The notes: generated by a model from the sequence alone, not told the origin. 64,000 nucleotides of DNA from Ahaetulla prasina (GCF_028640845.1 NC_080539.1:301582516-301646515); one strand, 5' to 3'; positions 24,701-39,700 are shown, numbered from the stretch's first letter. Numbers and translations are program-made.

Positions 24701-27700
24701 GAGGAAAGAGGCAGAAAAGAGAACAAGAATCAAGAAGATGGAAAGTCTAATAAATAATTGCCGCTGCTTATAACTGCTGCTCTATTGTATTGTGTAAAAA
24801 CATAACTTTGTGGATTTGGAAGGATTGTCTAATTTAATTTTCTACCATATTCAGGAAAGGCAGTTACATAAACCATGGGAAATGGTTGTCCAGCCTCTTA
24901 AAAATTTCAAAGATGGAGAATTTACAACTTCTATAATTCGACTATTCTTCTGGCATATAGATTTAGAAAGGAAATGCGTGATTGGCGCATGGGTTGTTGG
25001 TGATTTAGTTGAGGCAGCTTTGGGGACACATAAGAACAGAGAATTCACTGAATAAACAAACAGGAGTTTGATAGCAAAGTCCAAGTGAGGGAGTTCTTTT
25101 TGTTGTTTTGTTTATCAAAGGAAAATAATAGAGGAAAGCTGTTCTTGAAAACTAAAAGAGATATGCCATGTTTGTTTTTCTTTCTGATAGTGACATAAGC
25201 TATTTATGTAACAGTCAAACTGCTATTCTGAAAGGAAAGGTGACGGATATAAAGGCAAAAAATGCCCATCAAACTTATCAAGAAAGATGACAGTTACTTG
25301 AATTAGAAACAGGAAGGTTTTGGAGGTGAGAGTGGGAGAAAGGAACCTCCAGAAGATAGGAAAAGTCATGTAGAGAAATGTGAGAGAAAGGCCCAAGTCT
25401 GTAAAGAAGAGCTTTGCAACAAAAAAAAGTGGAACAACAACTGATGACCACCTTTTACCGGTCCACAATAGAAAGCGTCCTCTCTCATTGCATTATGGTG
25501 TGGTATGCTGGCTTGACAGCCACGGATAGAAAGACATTACAGAGGGTGGTGAGCACAGCACAAAACATTGTGGGCTGTTCGTGATACCACTAGACAACAT
25601 TGCTAGGGCTCGCTGCCTTAGAAGAGTGAAGAAAATCCTCAGGGACGACTCACACCCTGGTCAGCCCTTCCTTATATTCCTACCATCTGGAAGGAGATAT
25701 AGAAACATAGGCAGCCGCACAAACAGGCTGAAGAACAGTTTTTATCTATGGACTGTCAGACTCCTGAATGAAAAATAACTCTACAACAACATTGTACGAT
25801 TGACTTGCAGGGCCAGCGCAATGTGCAATAAGTTCACATGCAATAGGATTGAGTGTTAGTAGGACTCGCTGGGCTAGGAATTTCTTTCACTGTGAGTTGT
25901 ATTGTGTTGGTGGGGAGGCACGAAGGGAGGCTCAGTCAGTCTCATACACATGTTGTACTCTGACAATAAAGGTTTGAATTATACTAGTTGTGATCTCTGA
26001 AAAAATCATGAAACTGGATTAAGAGCCAGAGGATTGGAGGAAAGGCAAGGTTATTCTTATTTTTAGAAAGGGGGATAAAGAGGATTCAGAGAATTACTGG
26101 CCAATTATCTTAATGTCAATAACAAGTCAAATTTTAAAATGCTTTATTAAGCAGTTTGTGAGCTTTTCCAAAACAATGTATTGCTTTGCAGGAGCCAGCA
26201 TGGGTTTATCGAGAATAATTCCTGCCAAAACAACATGATCTGTCTCTTAAATAGAATGATAGTTGACCACAGAAATGTGGTGGATAAAGGGCACCTTGAT
26301 TTTAAAATATTAGTTAGCATTGCCCCCTACACCACTCTAAGATTTTAGCAGAGAAAATGGCAAAATGTGAACTAAATTATGGGTACCATTAGATGGCTAG
26401 AGGTGGCTAAACAATAATATCTAATCCATATACATCTGTGGCTCTATGTCAAAATAGGAGAAAGTATGAATGTCAGGTTTTTTCATATTTGTAGATTACA
26501 CAAAAATGTAGGATACTATCAAATTTCAGAAGGACGTTAAGCTGCAACAGTAAGAGTAAATCAGCAAGTTGAATTTCAACGAAGACAGATGCAGAGCCAT
26601 ACACTCAAATAGGGGGGAAAATCAAAACCCTATATTCTGAACATAGAATATAGGGGTGGTGGGGAACTGTAATGCCAGCAATATGCAGAAAAAGGATCAC
26701 AAATTCTACAAATCTGCAAGAAAAACAAATCTGCTGCATTGGGAGATGGTGAATTCTCTTTGCTGTAAATGTTTAAATGGGTGGGATGGCCAACTTTTAG
26801 GATGCTGTAATAGATTCCTGCAGCTACATGGATTCCAACTCCTTACATTCTGTAATTATTTATGTTTCGTTATACTGTACAAGTAAAACATGACCCTTGT
26901 GGCTTCCAGCTAAACATGCCATAAAAGCACTAAATTGATAGTCTACTCCTTTGGAAATATTGCTTGATACTTCCATTAACTCACTTTTGTTCATACTGTT
27001 ATCCAGCTAATTTTGTAATTTAATTCAAGAACCATGGAGATTGTGGGGAAATCAGCAATATTATACTGTGGAGGCAAAGGCAAAGCACAAAAGCATTCTG
27101 CCAACCCAGAAGCAACAACAGATGTAAACATTTTAAGAAATCCAAGCAGAGGATTTGCAAAAAAATACATAAAATCTCAGCATGAAGTGTAGAATTATTT
27201 TTTTGGATATATTTGTCCTACTTTTAAAAACTTTTTTAAAAAATGCAAAAGCCCAGAGCCTGGTTTCACTTAATATATAGACCCCAAGCTGGAAAAATGA
27301 TCTAAGCTGACTCGTTTCCAATTATTGAATCTCACAGTTGCTGAAATTGTAACCTTGCCTCAACACACAGTCAAAATTTATTCTTTTGCCTCTAATATTG
27401 TAAGGAAAATATTTGGGACTAAATCTCCAGTGACTTATCCATGGCTTAAGTACCGATTTGAACAAAATTATCCGGCACATAACTTCAGGAGATGCCAGTT
27501 GCATTCACTCTATTTATTTGTTGTGCTTAAGGTAGCATTTAAACATTTTTTTTTAAAGTTAAGTTTTCCTATCTATATTAGCTAATTTAATAGTGGCTAT
27601 TTGCTTACTAGACTCACCCAGTATTGTATGTATTGTATTCCATATTGGTATTTCTACAAATCATTAAGAGAATTTGCCAGAAGAAAACAAACGAACCATT

Positions 27701-30700
27701 TTAAATAACTTTTACCAAGATGATCTTAAGAGGATTTTGTTGCTTTAACTTTACAAATTTTTGATAAGTTACACCATTTTGGTCATAGGGATTACATATC
27801 CTATTCCCGTGATGGCGAACCTATGGCATGCATGCCACAGGTGGCACATAGAACCCTCTCTGTGGGCACACGAGCTGTTGCTCTGCTCAGTTCCGCCATG
27901 CATGCGTGCATGCCTCCCGCTGACCAGCTGATTTTTGAGTTGCTACCGCGCAGGCTGGGGTGTGTGTGAGTTGAGCGGTAGCAACCATGCATGGGGGGGT
28001 GAGCGCATGCATGGGGGGCGGGTCACATGCGGTGGGGTGCTCGCACATACACGGAGAGGGTCGCACAGGAGGTTGCATGCGGGGGTCACGAGGGCACCAT
28101 GCACGCATTGCATTATTTCATTGTGTGTGTGCGCGTGCACACGCTTTTGGCACTTGACACCAAAAACATTAGCCATCACTGCCCTATTCTAACTCTTTGT
28201 TAGTCAAACAGTATCTGCCCTACAATGTTTTTCTAATACGCTGTATTTGATTTAAACAGATAGCATTAATGATATAATTTATCATGTAGCTGATTAAGAA
28301 AGGGACTAGCTTGTATGAAGGTGAACCTGAACACAACTTCCAGAAGGCACCTATTGTACGTGCAGTAGTCCCCAACCTTTTTGACACCAAGAACCACTTT
28401 CGTGGAATACAATTTTTCCACAGACTGGGGGTGTGGGGGATGGTTTCAGTTTCACTAGCTCACCTGCTGCTTACCTCCAATTGTGCAGCCTGGTTTCTAA
28501 CACACTGGTAAGTATATGGGTTGGTTGTACGTTTTTACAGTAACACTATAAAGCTATAAAATATTTTCTTATACTATAAGGTATTATATTTTCTAATGCC
28601 TTTGAATACTATTGCAATCATATATCCACCATATTTCTGTTTTTATGAGTGCAAGAGAAATTTTTTGTTGATGTATACAGTAATTACACTAATTGGCTGG
28701 GATAGGTATCATACTGTTTCTGCTGCTGGGGCCAGAAGGCTAGGGAAATTCTGCTATTGATCTGGTTTTATAATTGGGATGTGTTGGCTATCATGAATTG
28801 TTGTTTGTAATCATTGGTTTTAATCTTTCTTCCTACACACGCAATGAGCCACTGTTGTGAGAAGGGTGGTAATAGAAATTACAATAAATAAATAAGTTAA
28901 TTAAACAAATAAATAAATTAGTTACTGAATCTCTATCTGCATATAAGTTACACAACTGACCTGTGATCATCCTTGATGTGTACTCTCCAGTGGTGCTCCT
29001 TCCTACTACAAATAGCACACACACAAACTCTCTCTTCCTCTCTACCTCCATCTATCTATCTATCTGCTATTTTATGCTGGTACAGAGAATGATATTTCTT
29101 ATATTTTAATGTGCATGAAGATTTCTTGTGGATTAAGGATCCTTAAGGATTTATCAGACAAGGAGATACTAAATATTAAAATCATGATACTGAATAGACC
29201 AAGGATATGGAGTAGAACTTTTAACAGGAGAAAAGAAAAATCACAGAATGCCAGCAGTGTACATGAGAAGTATCACAATTTATTTCAGCACCTGCTGAAG
29301 TGTTATCACTTACTTTGGGCATTCCTTGAATGATTTTGTAATGTTTTGTTTTCTTACTACTAGCTTTTTAAATATTTTTTACATAGTTTAGTTTTTTTCA
29401 TTATATGGTAATAATTTTTATATTAGTAAGTGGTACAGAAACATATATAACAAATAATATGAGGATTGTTATATGATCATGTGCCATCAAGTTGGTTCAA
29501 CTCTTAGAAACATGTAGATGTATTTTTTCCATGAGGATTCTATCCCCAACCAAAATTATACAAAATTATTATTACTCTATTAGTTTGCATGTACACTGAG
29601 AGCTTCTACACCAGAGACATATACCTTGTGTGTCTAATCATACTTGGCCAAATAAAGTTTTCTATTCTATTGTGTTCCATTCAACCTTCTCCTTCAAGTC
29701 TGTCAAAGTCTGTTCATCACTGTAATTGAATCCATCCACTTGCAACTGGCTGCCCTTTTCTCTTTCATTCTAGTTTTCCCAGTACTATAAACTTCTCTAG
29801 AGAGCTAGGTGTTCATATATCATGTTTCCAGAGTGTAATTTGGCATGGTCATTTGAGTCTTGGGTAGGAATTCCGGATTGACTTGTTTGAGAACCATTTG
29901 TATATATTTCTTCTATCCATAGTATTCTCAGGAGTCTTCTCCAACGCCAAAGTTCAAAAGGATCCAAACTCTTTCCTGCTTCTTCAAAGTTCAACTTTTA
30001 CTTCCATAGATTATCATGGAGAAAAGACTCTGATCTTTTGTGATTAAGACATATCACAAAATCTGAATATCTTTTCCAATACCACATTTGTTATTCTAAC
30101 AAGTGCTACTCTAGTGTATTACTTGACTGCTGGTTCTTTTACTGTTGAGAGTCAATTCTAAAAGGCAGAAGGTACCTATCACTTCAGTTTCATAATGGCC
30201 TGTTCTAAGCCTGGTTGCTATTGTCATTAGTTTGATCTTCAACTTAGTTACATTTTTTTCACTGCTCCTTGATTTTTATTATTAGAGCTTCCAGATCATT
30301 TGCATTTTCAGCTATCAGAACAGTATAAAAGCATAGGTTAATACCCTCCAGTATTAAAACCACATTCTTCATCATCTAATCTGGCTTCCCTCAACAATTA
30401 TTCAATATATAGTTTGAATAAATATGGGGAGAATGTGCAGCCTTGCCTCACTTTTTTGCTGATCAGAAGACACTGTTTCACCATGTTGTATCCAAATTTT
30501 GTCTTTCTGGCTTGTATATAAGTTTTGCATGAGGACAGCGAGATATTTTGGGATTCTCATATTTTAAGCACATTCTGCAACTTGATATGATCAACACAAT
30601 CAAAGGCCTTCCTATAATCAGTGAACTACATATCTGATATTTTTGGGCTTTTTCAATTATTTAGGGCGCATTAGAAATAATGTCTCAAATTCCGTGGCCT

Positions 30701-33700
30701 TTTCTAAAATCAGCTTCAACATCTGGCATGTTGTTTTCCAAGCAGAGCTCTAATCTGTGTTGGACGATTGTAGGCATTATTTTCCTAGCTTATGAAATAA
30801 CATAATGTACCCAAAGAACAGAAACTCTGCCCTCATGAAGGGAAATTGACATTTGGGTAAAATATTACTCTGCTGCCTCTTTCATGGAGCTCTCCAAAAT
30901 GTACATCCCCTTTGCTGATTTGAGTTAAAATATTCACAGACTTCCAACTATACAAAATTAGGAATATGAGTATGTGCTGCAATTTTTTTCTGGATATGTA
31001 TTGAATGTGGAGAAAGATGGTTGATATTATAGATGTAGCCATAGATTTTGCTTGCTTGTCAGACTTCTTCAGTGTTGCAAACTTTTCAAGGGTTTTTGTT
31101 TGTTTGTTTGTTTGCTTGTTTGTTTTGCTTTGCTTTGCTTTTATCACTTTTATTAAAAAAACATGAATGTGCAAATCAAAAATAGAAGTGTTGTTTTTTT
31201 TAAAAAAACGGGGTGATAGTTCAGGAATTCTCAGAGTATAAATAAGTCTACCGATTATGTTGTATTGCATGCATTTTTAACAAATTGTTTAGAAACCAAG
31301 AGACTTTAAATTTTAGTCCTGCCTTAGGCATAAAATCTGGCTGGGTGACTTTGAGACAGTTATCGTCAGCCCAATTCTTCTCACAGGGTTATTGTTGTGG
31401 GAATAAGAGGAGGAAGGAATATTAGGCATGTTCACTGCCTTGAGTTGTTTATAAAAATAAAAAGACTAGATATAAAATGAATAAATAATTTAGTAACTAG
31501 TAAGCCATTTTTTAGCTTTATAATAAAGTAAACTTTAAAATGCCAATATTGTACGTTCTTTTATGAAATAATTCAATTAAAACACATTTTTAAAAACTCT
31601 TATAAATCCCTGGTTTATTTGAAACCTGGTTAAAACAAGCTCTATTTTCATATTCTTGCACACAAAAAGCAATTCAGCAAGCTTATTTCTGCAATCCATG
31701 GAAACATTTTTCCCTTGTGTCCCTGCCGCCTGCTTCATAGGGAGTAGATTTATAAAAGAAAGTGGATACTGTTCTACAGCTGGTTTTACTTTTCATTGTT
31801 GTGATGAATTGGTGCTGTGGACGTGGCACTTCACATAAAATGTTATCTTTTTGGTGATCATTTAAAGATGCAGAATTTGGAATTGTTTGTATTGAACAGA
31901 TTATCTCCTGGTTCTGATGTCTATGTCACGGTGTCCTCCATTGCCTTAGCAAGATCACAGCAGTGTCGTAACTCTCCAAGCAATTTATCATCCTCAAGTG
32001 AAACTGGCTCTGGCGGAGGGACATACAGGCAAAAATCTATGCCTGAAGGGTAGGCCTCATATGTGTTTATAACTTTACGCTTAGGTTTTTTGCTTCTTTG
32101 AATTTGCACTTTGGTTGTTTTTGCTTGAGAATCTGAAGAGGAAAAAAATAAGGATACTTGGTCCTATAACAAGTGCTCCTAAGGTCATGGCTTCTCTGTT
32201 CTTCAAATACAAAAAGTATGTAAAATTAAAGCCTAGTATTCTGGCGTCTTGCGTAATAGTTTCTTGTATTGCCACATCTGAGGTATCGTCTTGAAAAACT
32301 ATAATATAAGGTTTTTGCTGAAAAGTTAAATAAAACATTCCACATTAAATGAAACTAATTCTTAATTTGCTTAAGAATGTTTGTATGCTTGTGTTGAATG
32401 TGTCCACACTGACACAAAAAAGATATGTTCAGGACAATTGTATCGGTGCAATTGTCCAAGTCCCAACTTGTCTATTTATTTTGCTATAACTTAATGATTC
32501 ATCTACTTGTCATCTCCCTCTTCAGATATTGCAGATGTAACTGGCAGTGTTACATATCTTCATTCTTGGCATCTGTCATACTCTTGATTAAGCTCAGAGA
32601 CTGCAACTGAATATGAGAAGCCAGTTTAAACCAAAAGCAGTTGTTCCCATATTGTGTTACTGGGCAGATTAGAAGTGTAGTGGGTAACAAAATGTTTTAT
32701 TAATTATGAATGCTAGCCTCTAAAAAAAATAGGAAAGCGAGCATATATGACAGCTATTGTGACTGGGAAAAAAAGTCATAATGTTCTTGATTTATGCAGT
32801 TAAATTCCTACCTATAATTATTCAGAAGCAATAGGTTTCTCACCACCTGCCACCATCAAAATTTTACTGTACAAATATATGGTATCCTTGTACTTGAATA
32901 TTATATTCAGTGTCTTAAAAATCTTGCTATCCTTTAAAAGGCCAAACAAAAAAAATTAAGAATCTGAAATAATTTCTTCATAAGACAAGGTTACAATCCT
33001 GGGGCTTTTTGATTAGGAGAAATGGTTGGTACAATAAGGGCAAGATAACATTGTGTGGAAGAGCTGGTTAAAGAAGTGTTTTCCCTCTCACATTATTAGA
33101 GTCTAAAGCTAAATGATAATAAAATAAGAGAGATAAGGTAACAGAGATACTACCCCCACACACACACACAAAACCCTTCTTTACATAACAAAATAATAAA
33201 TTTCAATTTAGGAATTTATGTTCTTATGGACAGACAAATTGAGGATAAGATTGAATAGCTACTAGTCATAATAGGTGCATGTTGCTTCCAGATCCAAGGC
33301 ACTGTGACCTGGAGTTTTTTAACAGTAACAGAGTTGGAAGGGACCTTGGAAGTCATCTAGTCCAACCCCCTGCTCATGCAGGAGACCTGTTCAAGGGATT
33401 TAAACCACCAAACTGCCAACCTTTCTGATCAACAAGCTCAGTGTATTAGCCACTGAGAATAATGGTTATTGTTACTGAAAGGTTGGAATAGGAAAGATTC
33501 TCATGATCATTGTTGAATCTTGTAGCATTCTTATTTTCCTAAGTCTGTTCAGGTAACCAAGATATGCCATTGAGGACACCTTGTTTAATCCCTGCCATCT
33601 GACCAACAAATTATTTACTGTTAGCTTTAGTCTACTTCTCTGTCAACTAACTTTCGTCCTCTGTCTAATGGCTAGTAACTATTGTTGAAGCTATGAACCT

Positions 33701-36700
33701 TAGGGGTGGTATATGATTTTTGCAACTCAATGATACAATTGACTGTAACTAACAATTTTGGAATGGATGAACTGATTGTAATCTAATACTTACAAAACAT
33801 CTTTGAATGATATTTCTCATGTGCAGAATGGAATAATTGAGATTCCTTTACACAGATTTGGAATGAGTAGAAGATCTCCTGCCTCCATTGATAGGCAGAA
33901 CACAGATACCAGTGGCAGTGGCAAATCCACCCCAAGTTGGCAGAGAAGTGAGGATAGTATAGTTGATCAGATGGGTGAGTATTTCTTTCTTGCATATATT
34001 CTATTTCTTGTACCCCAGGGTGACATTGGCAACCCATTCCTATGCAATAATCTTTTTTGTTTTTATTAATCAGAATGAACTATCATAACATGTATGCAAT
34101 ATTGGCACTTACTTATTAGAAATAAAATGTCTGTGAGGAATAGATACATCATAATAGCCCAGTCCCTGGAGTGCTTTCACAGAAAGTTGTACTATAGAAA
34201 TACTTGGCTTTATTAATGTTTATTTGTTTTAGCTCGTGTACTTTGTTCGAATATAGCATCTGGTTCATCAGCTTATTTTAATTTTCATTGTGCTTCTTTC
34301 TGACAGAAAACAGTGTTCAGATAATTGTTGATGCTGACAATAATGTACAAATGTAAAAATGCAGTGAAATCTGTATTTAGTCAAGATATTTTCTCCCACT
34401 AATGAGTATGACATTAGTTAAGATTTTAACTGAAATAAATGTTCTCAGCCATGCAATCCTCAGCATTCAACTGATATTTATTGTTCAGTCTTTGTATGGA
34501 GTTTTCAGCATCCAGGCCTGGTTCTATAGCTGTGCTTGAATCTATTATGTTAGATACCACTAAGATTTTTGAAATGATAGCAATTCGATATCCTTCTATT
34601 ACATCTGTGGTACATTGTGACAGTTTTTTGCAAAGAAGCCAATTAAGCTAAGCTAAGAGCATGGCTCCTTGGTAGGCTGTATAATGGAAATAGAACAATA
34701 TTTCTAGACGAGCTGTTGTATCATCACTTAGTCTTAATTGTTGGGGCAATATGTTGACTCTATAAACTGTAAAGAGGACTGTAAAGCACTATGAAGAAGT
34801 ATATAAGTCTAAGTGCTATTGCTTTGTTGGATACTTGAGTGAAAAACACCAAAGAAGTTTGGAAACAGATTTGTGGATTAGAAATTGGCACAGGTCAAGC
34901 TCAGTTTCTCTATCTACTTGGCAGACCAAATGATGGGAAAAGAAACATTCTGATACAATTTGACAAGCAAACATTTTATATAATGTTACATTGAAAAGCA
35001 AATTCATATTGCTTTTCCATGTTACAATATAGTTTTCATATTACAGTATAGTTTTTTTCAGGTAAACAGAAACATTTTTTTCTCTCCTATCCTCTTTGGC
35101 AATAATCTTGAACCTAATCCAATCACAAACTGAGCGATAGAAAATGGCATAATGAAAGAAACTGAAACTGCTCTAATTATATTTATACTTATAGTAGATA
35201 GCTACTATGTTCATGAGCAGGATTTAAGATGTAGTGAAATATTCAGTTATCACTTAGGGGCAGGGAAGAATTTTGAAAATAAAATACAGTATTGAGTTTC
35301 AAAATGTATTCTTTGTTCTATTCATATTAAATCCATCTAGTTATCTCCCTCCCAGATCTACTTAGTAAAGACAAAAACCTGTGATTACACATATCTGTAG
35401 TTTCCTTTTGGAGAAACTTTCAATCACATCTGCTTTTTCATTTTTTTATTGAGGTGATGGTAAAATGTGTAATTTTTCAGAATAATTTTGCAGTTTATAT
35501 ATTATATGTTGTAGTTTTCAATATTAACTACCATAAAGTTCTGTTATAAAAAGTACAACTTTCAAATATTTTAATTAAAAAGTAAAGAAGGTAAGTAATT
35601 GAAAAAAGGGCTGAGTACAATATTACCTATCAGCCTCTCTTAGAATAGGGTTTTTTTGTTTGTTTGTTTTAAGACAAGTACCATTTTACACAAACCTAAA
35701 TAACTGTATTTTATAATTGTGTGTTATATTCGGCTGACCTAAACAGACAAGCTTGCTAACAGAAGCTTATTTTATTGAATAGTAGATTTAGACAAGAATC
35801 CATTTTGGGCAACTTTCCTCTCCCCTCTTCATTTCTTATTCTGCCCCTTTTATTAAAATGCATAGAATGGAAAGTAAAAAGGTTGCAAAAAAAATAATTG
35901 TTGAAAATCCCCTCCTTCGCTATTCCATTAAAACAAGCTTCTGCTAGGGACAAATGATCCACAAGTGAAAAAACACTAAATAGATACAACCTGATAATAG
36001 CAAAGATTTTATTCTTCAGCTTTAAGTCAGCAATGGTAGAAAACAGTTGTGTTCTGCTTCTGGTTCTTATAGACCGGCAACAGTTTCCCATTTTTTAAAA
36101 ATGCCAGGCAATAAGATGTCTCCCGAATGAAAACTCCATTATTGTATGCTATATTACAGAAGCAACATGCCATCTGCCTGCAATGTCCAAAGTGCTACCA
36201 TCCTTCAGAGAAAGTCCAACAGGAAGATTGATGAGGCAAGATCCGGTAGTTCACCTATCTCCAAATAAGCAGGGCCATGTGAGTTCATCTTCCGTTTTTA
36301 TTCAAGATGTCTTAATTAAATTATTGAAAGATAAGACGTCTCGTAAAAATTTGCATTTTCCCCAAATTATGGTTGCTTTTCAGAGTACAAATACACAACC
36401 AATTTATAGTAATCTCATTATTATACAATTTTGAGTATAAGATGCATTAATGAAAATACTTCCCTGCCAACTCAGGCAGAGTTTTGCTTCAAACTGTAAT
36501 GTGATATGTACTATAATTTGCAAATTTCAGGAAAAAAAATTTTTGTTAGGATCTATCAACATTTTTACAGGAAAATAATTGTTTTATATCGCTCTCTATT
36601 AATATAACTAATCCTTGGTTGATAACCCTAAATGGGATTGTTAATACCTTTGCTAAGCAAAACATCATGTGACCACTCTGCTTGGCGATCATAATTTGGG

Positions 36701-39700
36701 AAACACCATGGCAAGAAGGCTGCTTAGAGTTACACTATTACAACTCCTTAAGCTATGGGGAGATGGTTTGAAATCTATGCAGATTTGTAAGAATTCATAG
36801 TAAATTCACTGTACTTGTTAAATTAGTAACACCATTGTAAAGTGAATCTGGCTTCCTGATTTTGCTTGTCAGAAGGTTGTAGATGGTGACCCCAGGATAC
36901 TACAACTGTCACCGATAGGAGTAGTTGCCAAGTGTTTGATCACATGACCATGGGGATGCAATGGTCGTAAGTGCGTAAAGCAGTCATGTCACTTTTTTTG
37001 AGTGTCACAACTTTTAAACTGTCACTGAATGAACTGTTGTAAGTCAAGGACTATCTGTACATAAAATACTCATGAAATCTTTTTTTTTTCTAATATTTAC
37101 CATTTTGTACTTTTTAACCATATTACGAAAAGTAATACATTTCAGGAATATATTAAATTTGCATGGTGATTAATTTAAATTAAACGCCTTAAAGATCTTT
37201 CTTTGTAGTCTTTTAAGGGATGTTACAGGTTGATACTTCTCTAGTGGCATGTAGAGAGGAACGTTTCTCATTTTATGCTTGTAGATGGTTTTGTGTATTT
37301 TCCCTTACTATATAATTGCAATAATGCGCAGCTCATCCCACTTTATATTATTTCATTCCAAAATGTCGAATTTAATTGAAAATCTTGTGTGTGTTTATGT
37401 ATAGTCCGACAGCCACTACTCCAGCCACTCAAGCAGTAATACGCTGTCCAGCAATGCTTCCAGTGTTCATAGTGATGAGAAGTGGTATGACAGTGCAGAT
37501 AGGACTGAATCGGAGCTGAATAGTTACAACTACCTTCAAGGCACTTCCGCTGATAGTGGCATCGATACCACTTCATACGGTCCCAGTCACAGTAGTTCAA
37601 CCTCTCTGGGCAACTCAGCAACATCTCCCCGATCAGGACTTATAAAGGAAAAAGTGGCATCGCTTTGGCACAGTTCCAGTGAAGTGGTCTCCATTGCAGA
37701 TCGGACTTTGGAGAAAGACAGCCACATGATGGACAGAAAAGCTGAATCTTCACTGAGCTTGGACATCCATACCAAAAGTCAACCAGCCTCCAATCCTTTA
37801 ACAAGAGAAAACAGTGCTTTTAGCCTCAGTGATGCTGGTTCCCATGCAAGGTAATCTTTTTTAAAATTATGTATCTGAAAGATCTTTCTAGATATTTCTG
37901 GCAGCTTTTAGAAAATAACTACACACATTTCTTATCAGCTTGAGCAGTTTGGAGAAGAGATACTGTGCAGAGAGTTTGAAAATGCAAGTACCGTATTTTT
38001 TGCTCCATAAGGCCCACCTGACCATAAGATGCACCTAGGTTTAGAGGAAGAAAACAAGACAAAAAATTTCAGGCGGAGCCTGAGGGACCACAGATAGATG
38101 TTCTGTCATGTGCCAGCTCTGCCTATTGACTCCTGCGCTGGGGAAAAGAGACAGAAGAGGCGGGCAGTGACAAAGACAGAAGAGGTGGGGTTCAACAATG
38201 TAAAAGGACCCCCCACCACCACGGCCCGGCTGTTATTCACCAAAGATGTACAGACATTTCCACCCACTTTTGTGGGGGGAGGGAAATGTGTCTTATGGTG
38301 CGAAAAATACAGTATGTTTGCTCTTTTTTTTAGTGGATGGAGAACCACTCTATCTGTCATAGGAGTTCTTAAAACAAAAGTGTTTACATCATATTGTTTT
38401 AAATTTATATTTTTTGGAATGGATGGCTATAATAAATCTATATAATAATATTAATAATACATGCATATACTAAATATTATATTTATGTGGTAACCTTGCA
38501 TAATAATAAATCTTCCTTTGAAGTGTAAGTTTTATGGATGCGTCTTGGCATTAATATGAAAGTATTCAACATTGCCTTCTTCTCAGATATTTTTAATTTT
38601 CCAAAAATTAAAAGCCTACATTTCTGGAATTTTTGGTGGCCTTCCACCTGAGGAGATGTGCTTAATTTTTTGAGATCAATTTAGATGCTACATAATTACT
38701 ATGTAATAATAATGTTATATTTGGAATACTACACAACAGGCAATCACAATTTACTTTTCAGATTACTTGTGAATTATAGATAGACTATCTAGGAACTCCT
38801 ATGGAAAATGATTGAACAGAATGGCTGAACATACAGGAATTCAACTGTTACACTTGAGATCGTAGAAGACATTAGGAATAGTTAATGTGTACACTAACTG
38901 GCAGCACATAATATGAATAAAGACTCTTTCGAGTCTAAACTATTCTGAATTAATTGTGTTACTGATTTAACATTAAAATTAATTAATTTTAAAGCTTTTC
39001 TAGAATACTTTAAAATAAAAGTATTCCTTTGGTAAAAGAAATGAGCCCTTTGTTTTGTTTTGGATCACTTTTACAAAGTGGAAAGAACTAGTAGTGTTCA
39101 TTGTATACCAAACTGTGAGTAGTCACAATGTCATATTTGGTTTATGGGTATGCCTATTTTCTTTAAAACTTTGTACCTGTGAAACTGTGATGGCATTGCA
39201 AAAACGTTGTTTGCTACATTTAGCTGGACTTCGCTTCTCAAATTCTTGTGACAAAATTACAATTTCTGACTTTGCAAATTTTCCTAATACTTGGAAACTT
39301 TGCTAAAGTTATTCATTTTATGTTAAAAACAGTATTTTAAAAGAATATATGTGTTGATAACTGCAGTGAATGATTATTTTAAATTATAAAATATACTAGC
39401 TGCACAAAATTTCCAAATCTTGTTCTTCCTTCCTCAAACTATAGCATCTCTATCCCACAATTAAGTTTAAATAAGAAGTTCAGTAAGTAATAGGCATGAC
39501 AGCTGTCAAAACTGTCTCAACTGGGTCAACCTAAAAGTTCTAATTCCCTGCAGGACTCTCTGCCAACTTATCTAGGGGTTGTATCATGTTGGAGCCGGAA
39601 GCCAAAACAAATTTATTTATTTACCAAATAACTTGTTTGGTTGCCAAATTGAAAAGACCTCAGAAGAGTTACATTAAAAACTCAATGAAATAATCAAGAT

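Larger units (their letters stand above)
21390..31899 (+). other. Intron 8 contents (10.5 kb)
   Basis: The longest intron in the window. In order: AGTCCT-family copy (21447), LINE in hAT (23222-24497), LINE 3' end (25430-25985), decayed CR1 (25990-26640), hAT-like element (27807-28181), 'GTCCCCAACC' repeat (28364-28450), antisense BovB (29477-30795) with a nested LINE tail, GTTT tract (31093-31140) and a MIR/L2-like tail (31300-31490). Nothing is recognised in 21755-23210, 24510-25430 and 26640-27800. Confidence 0.65.
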
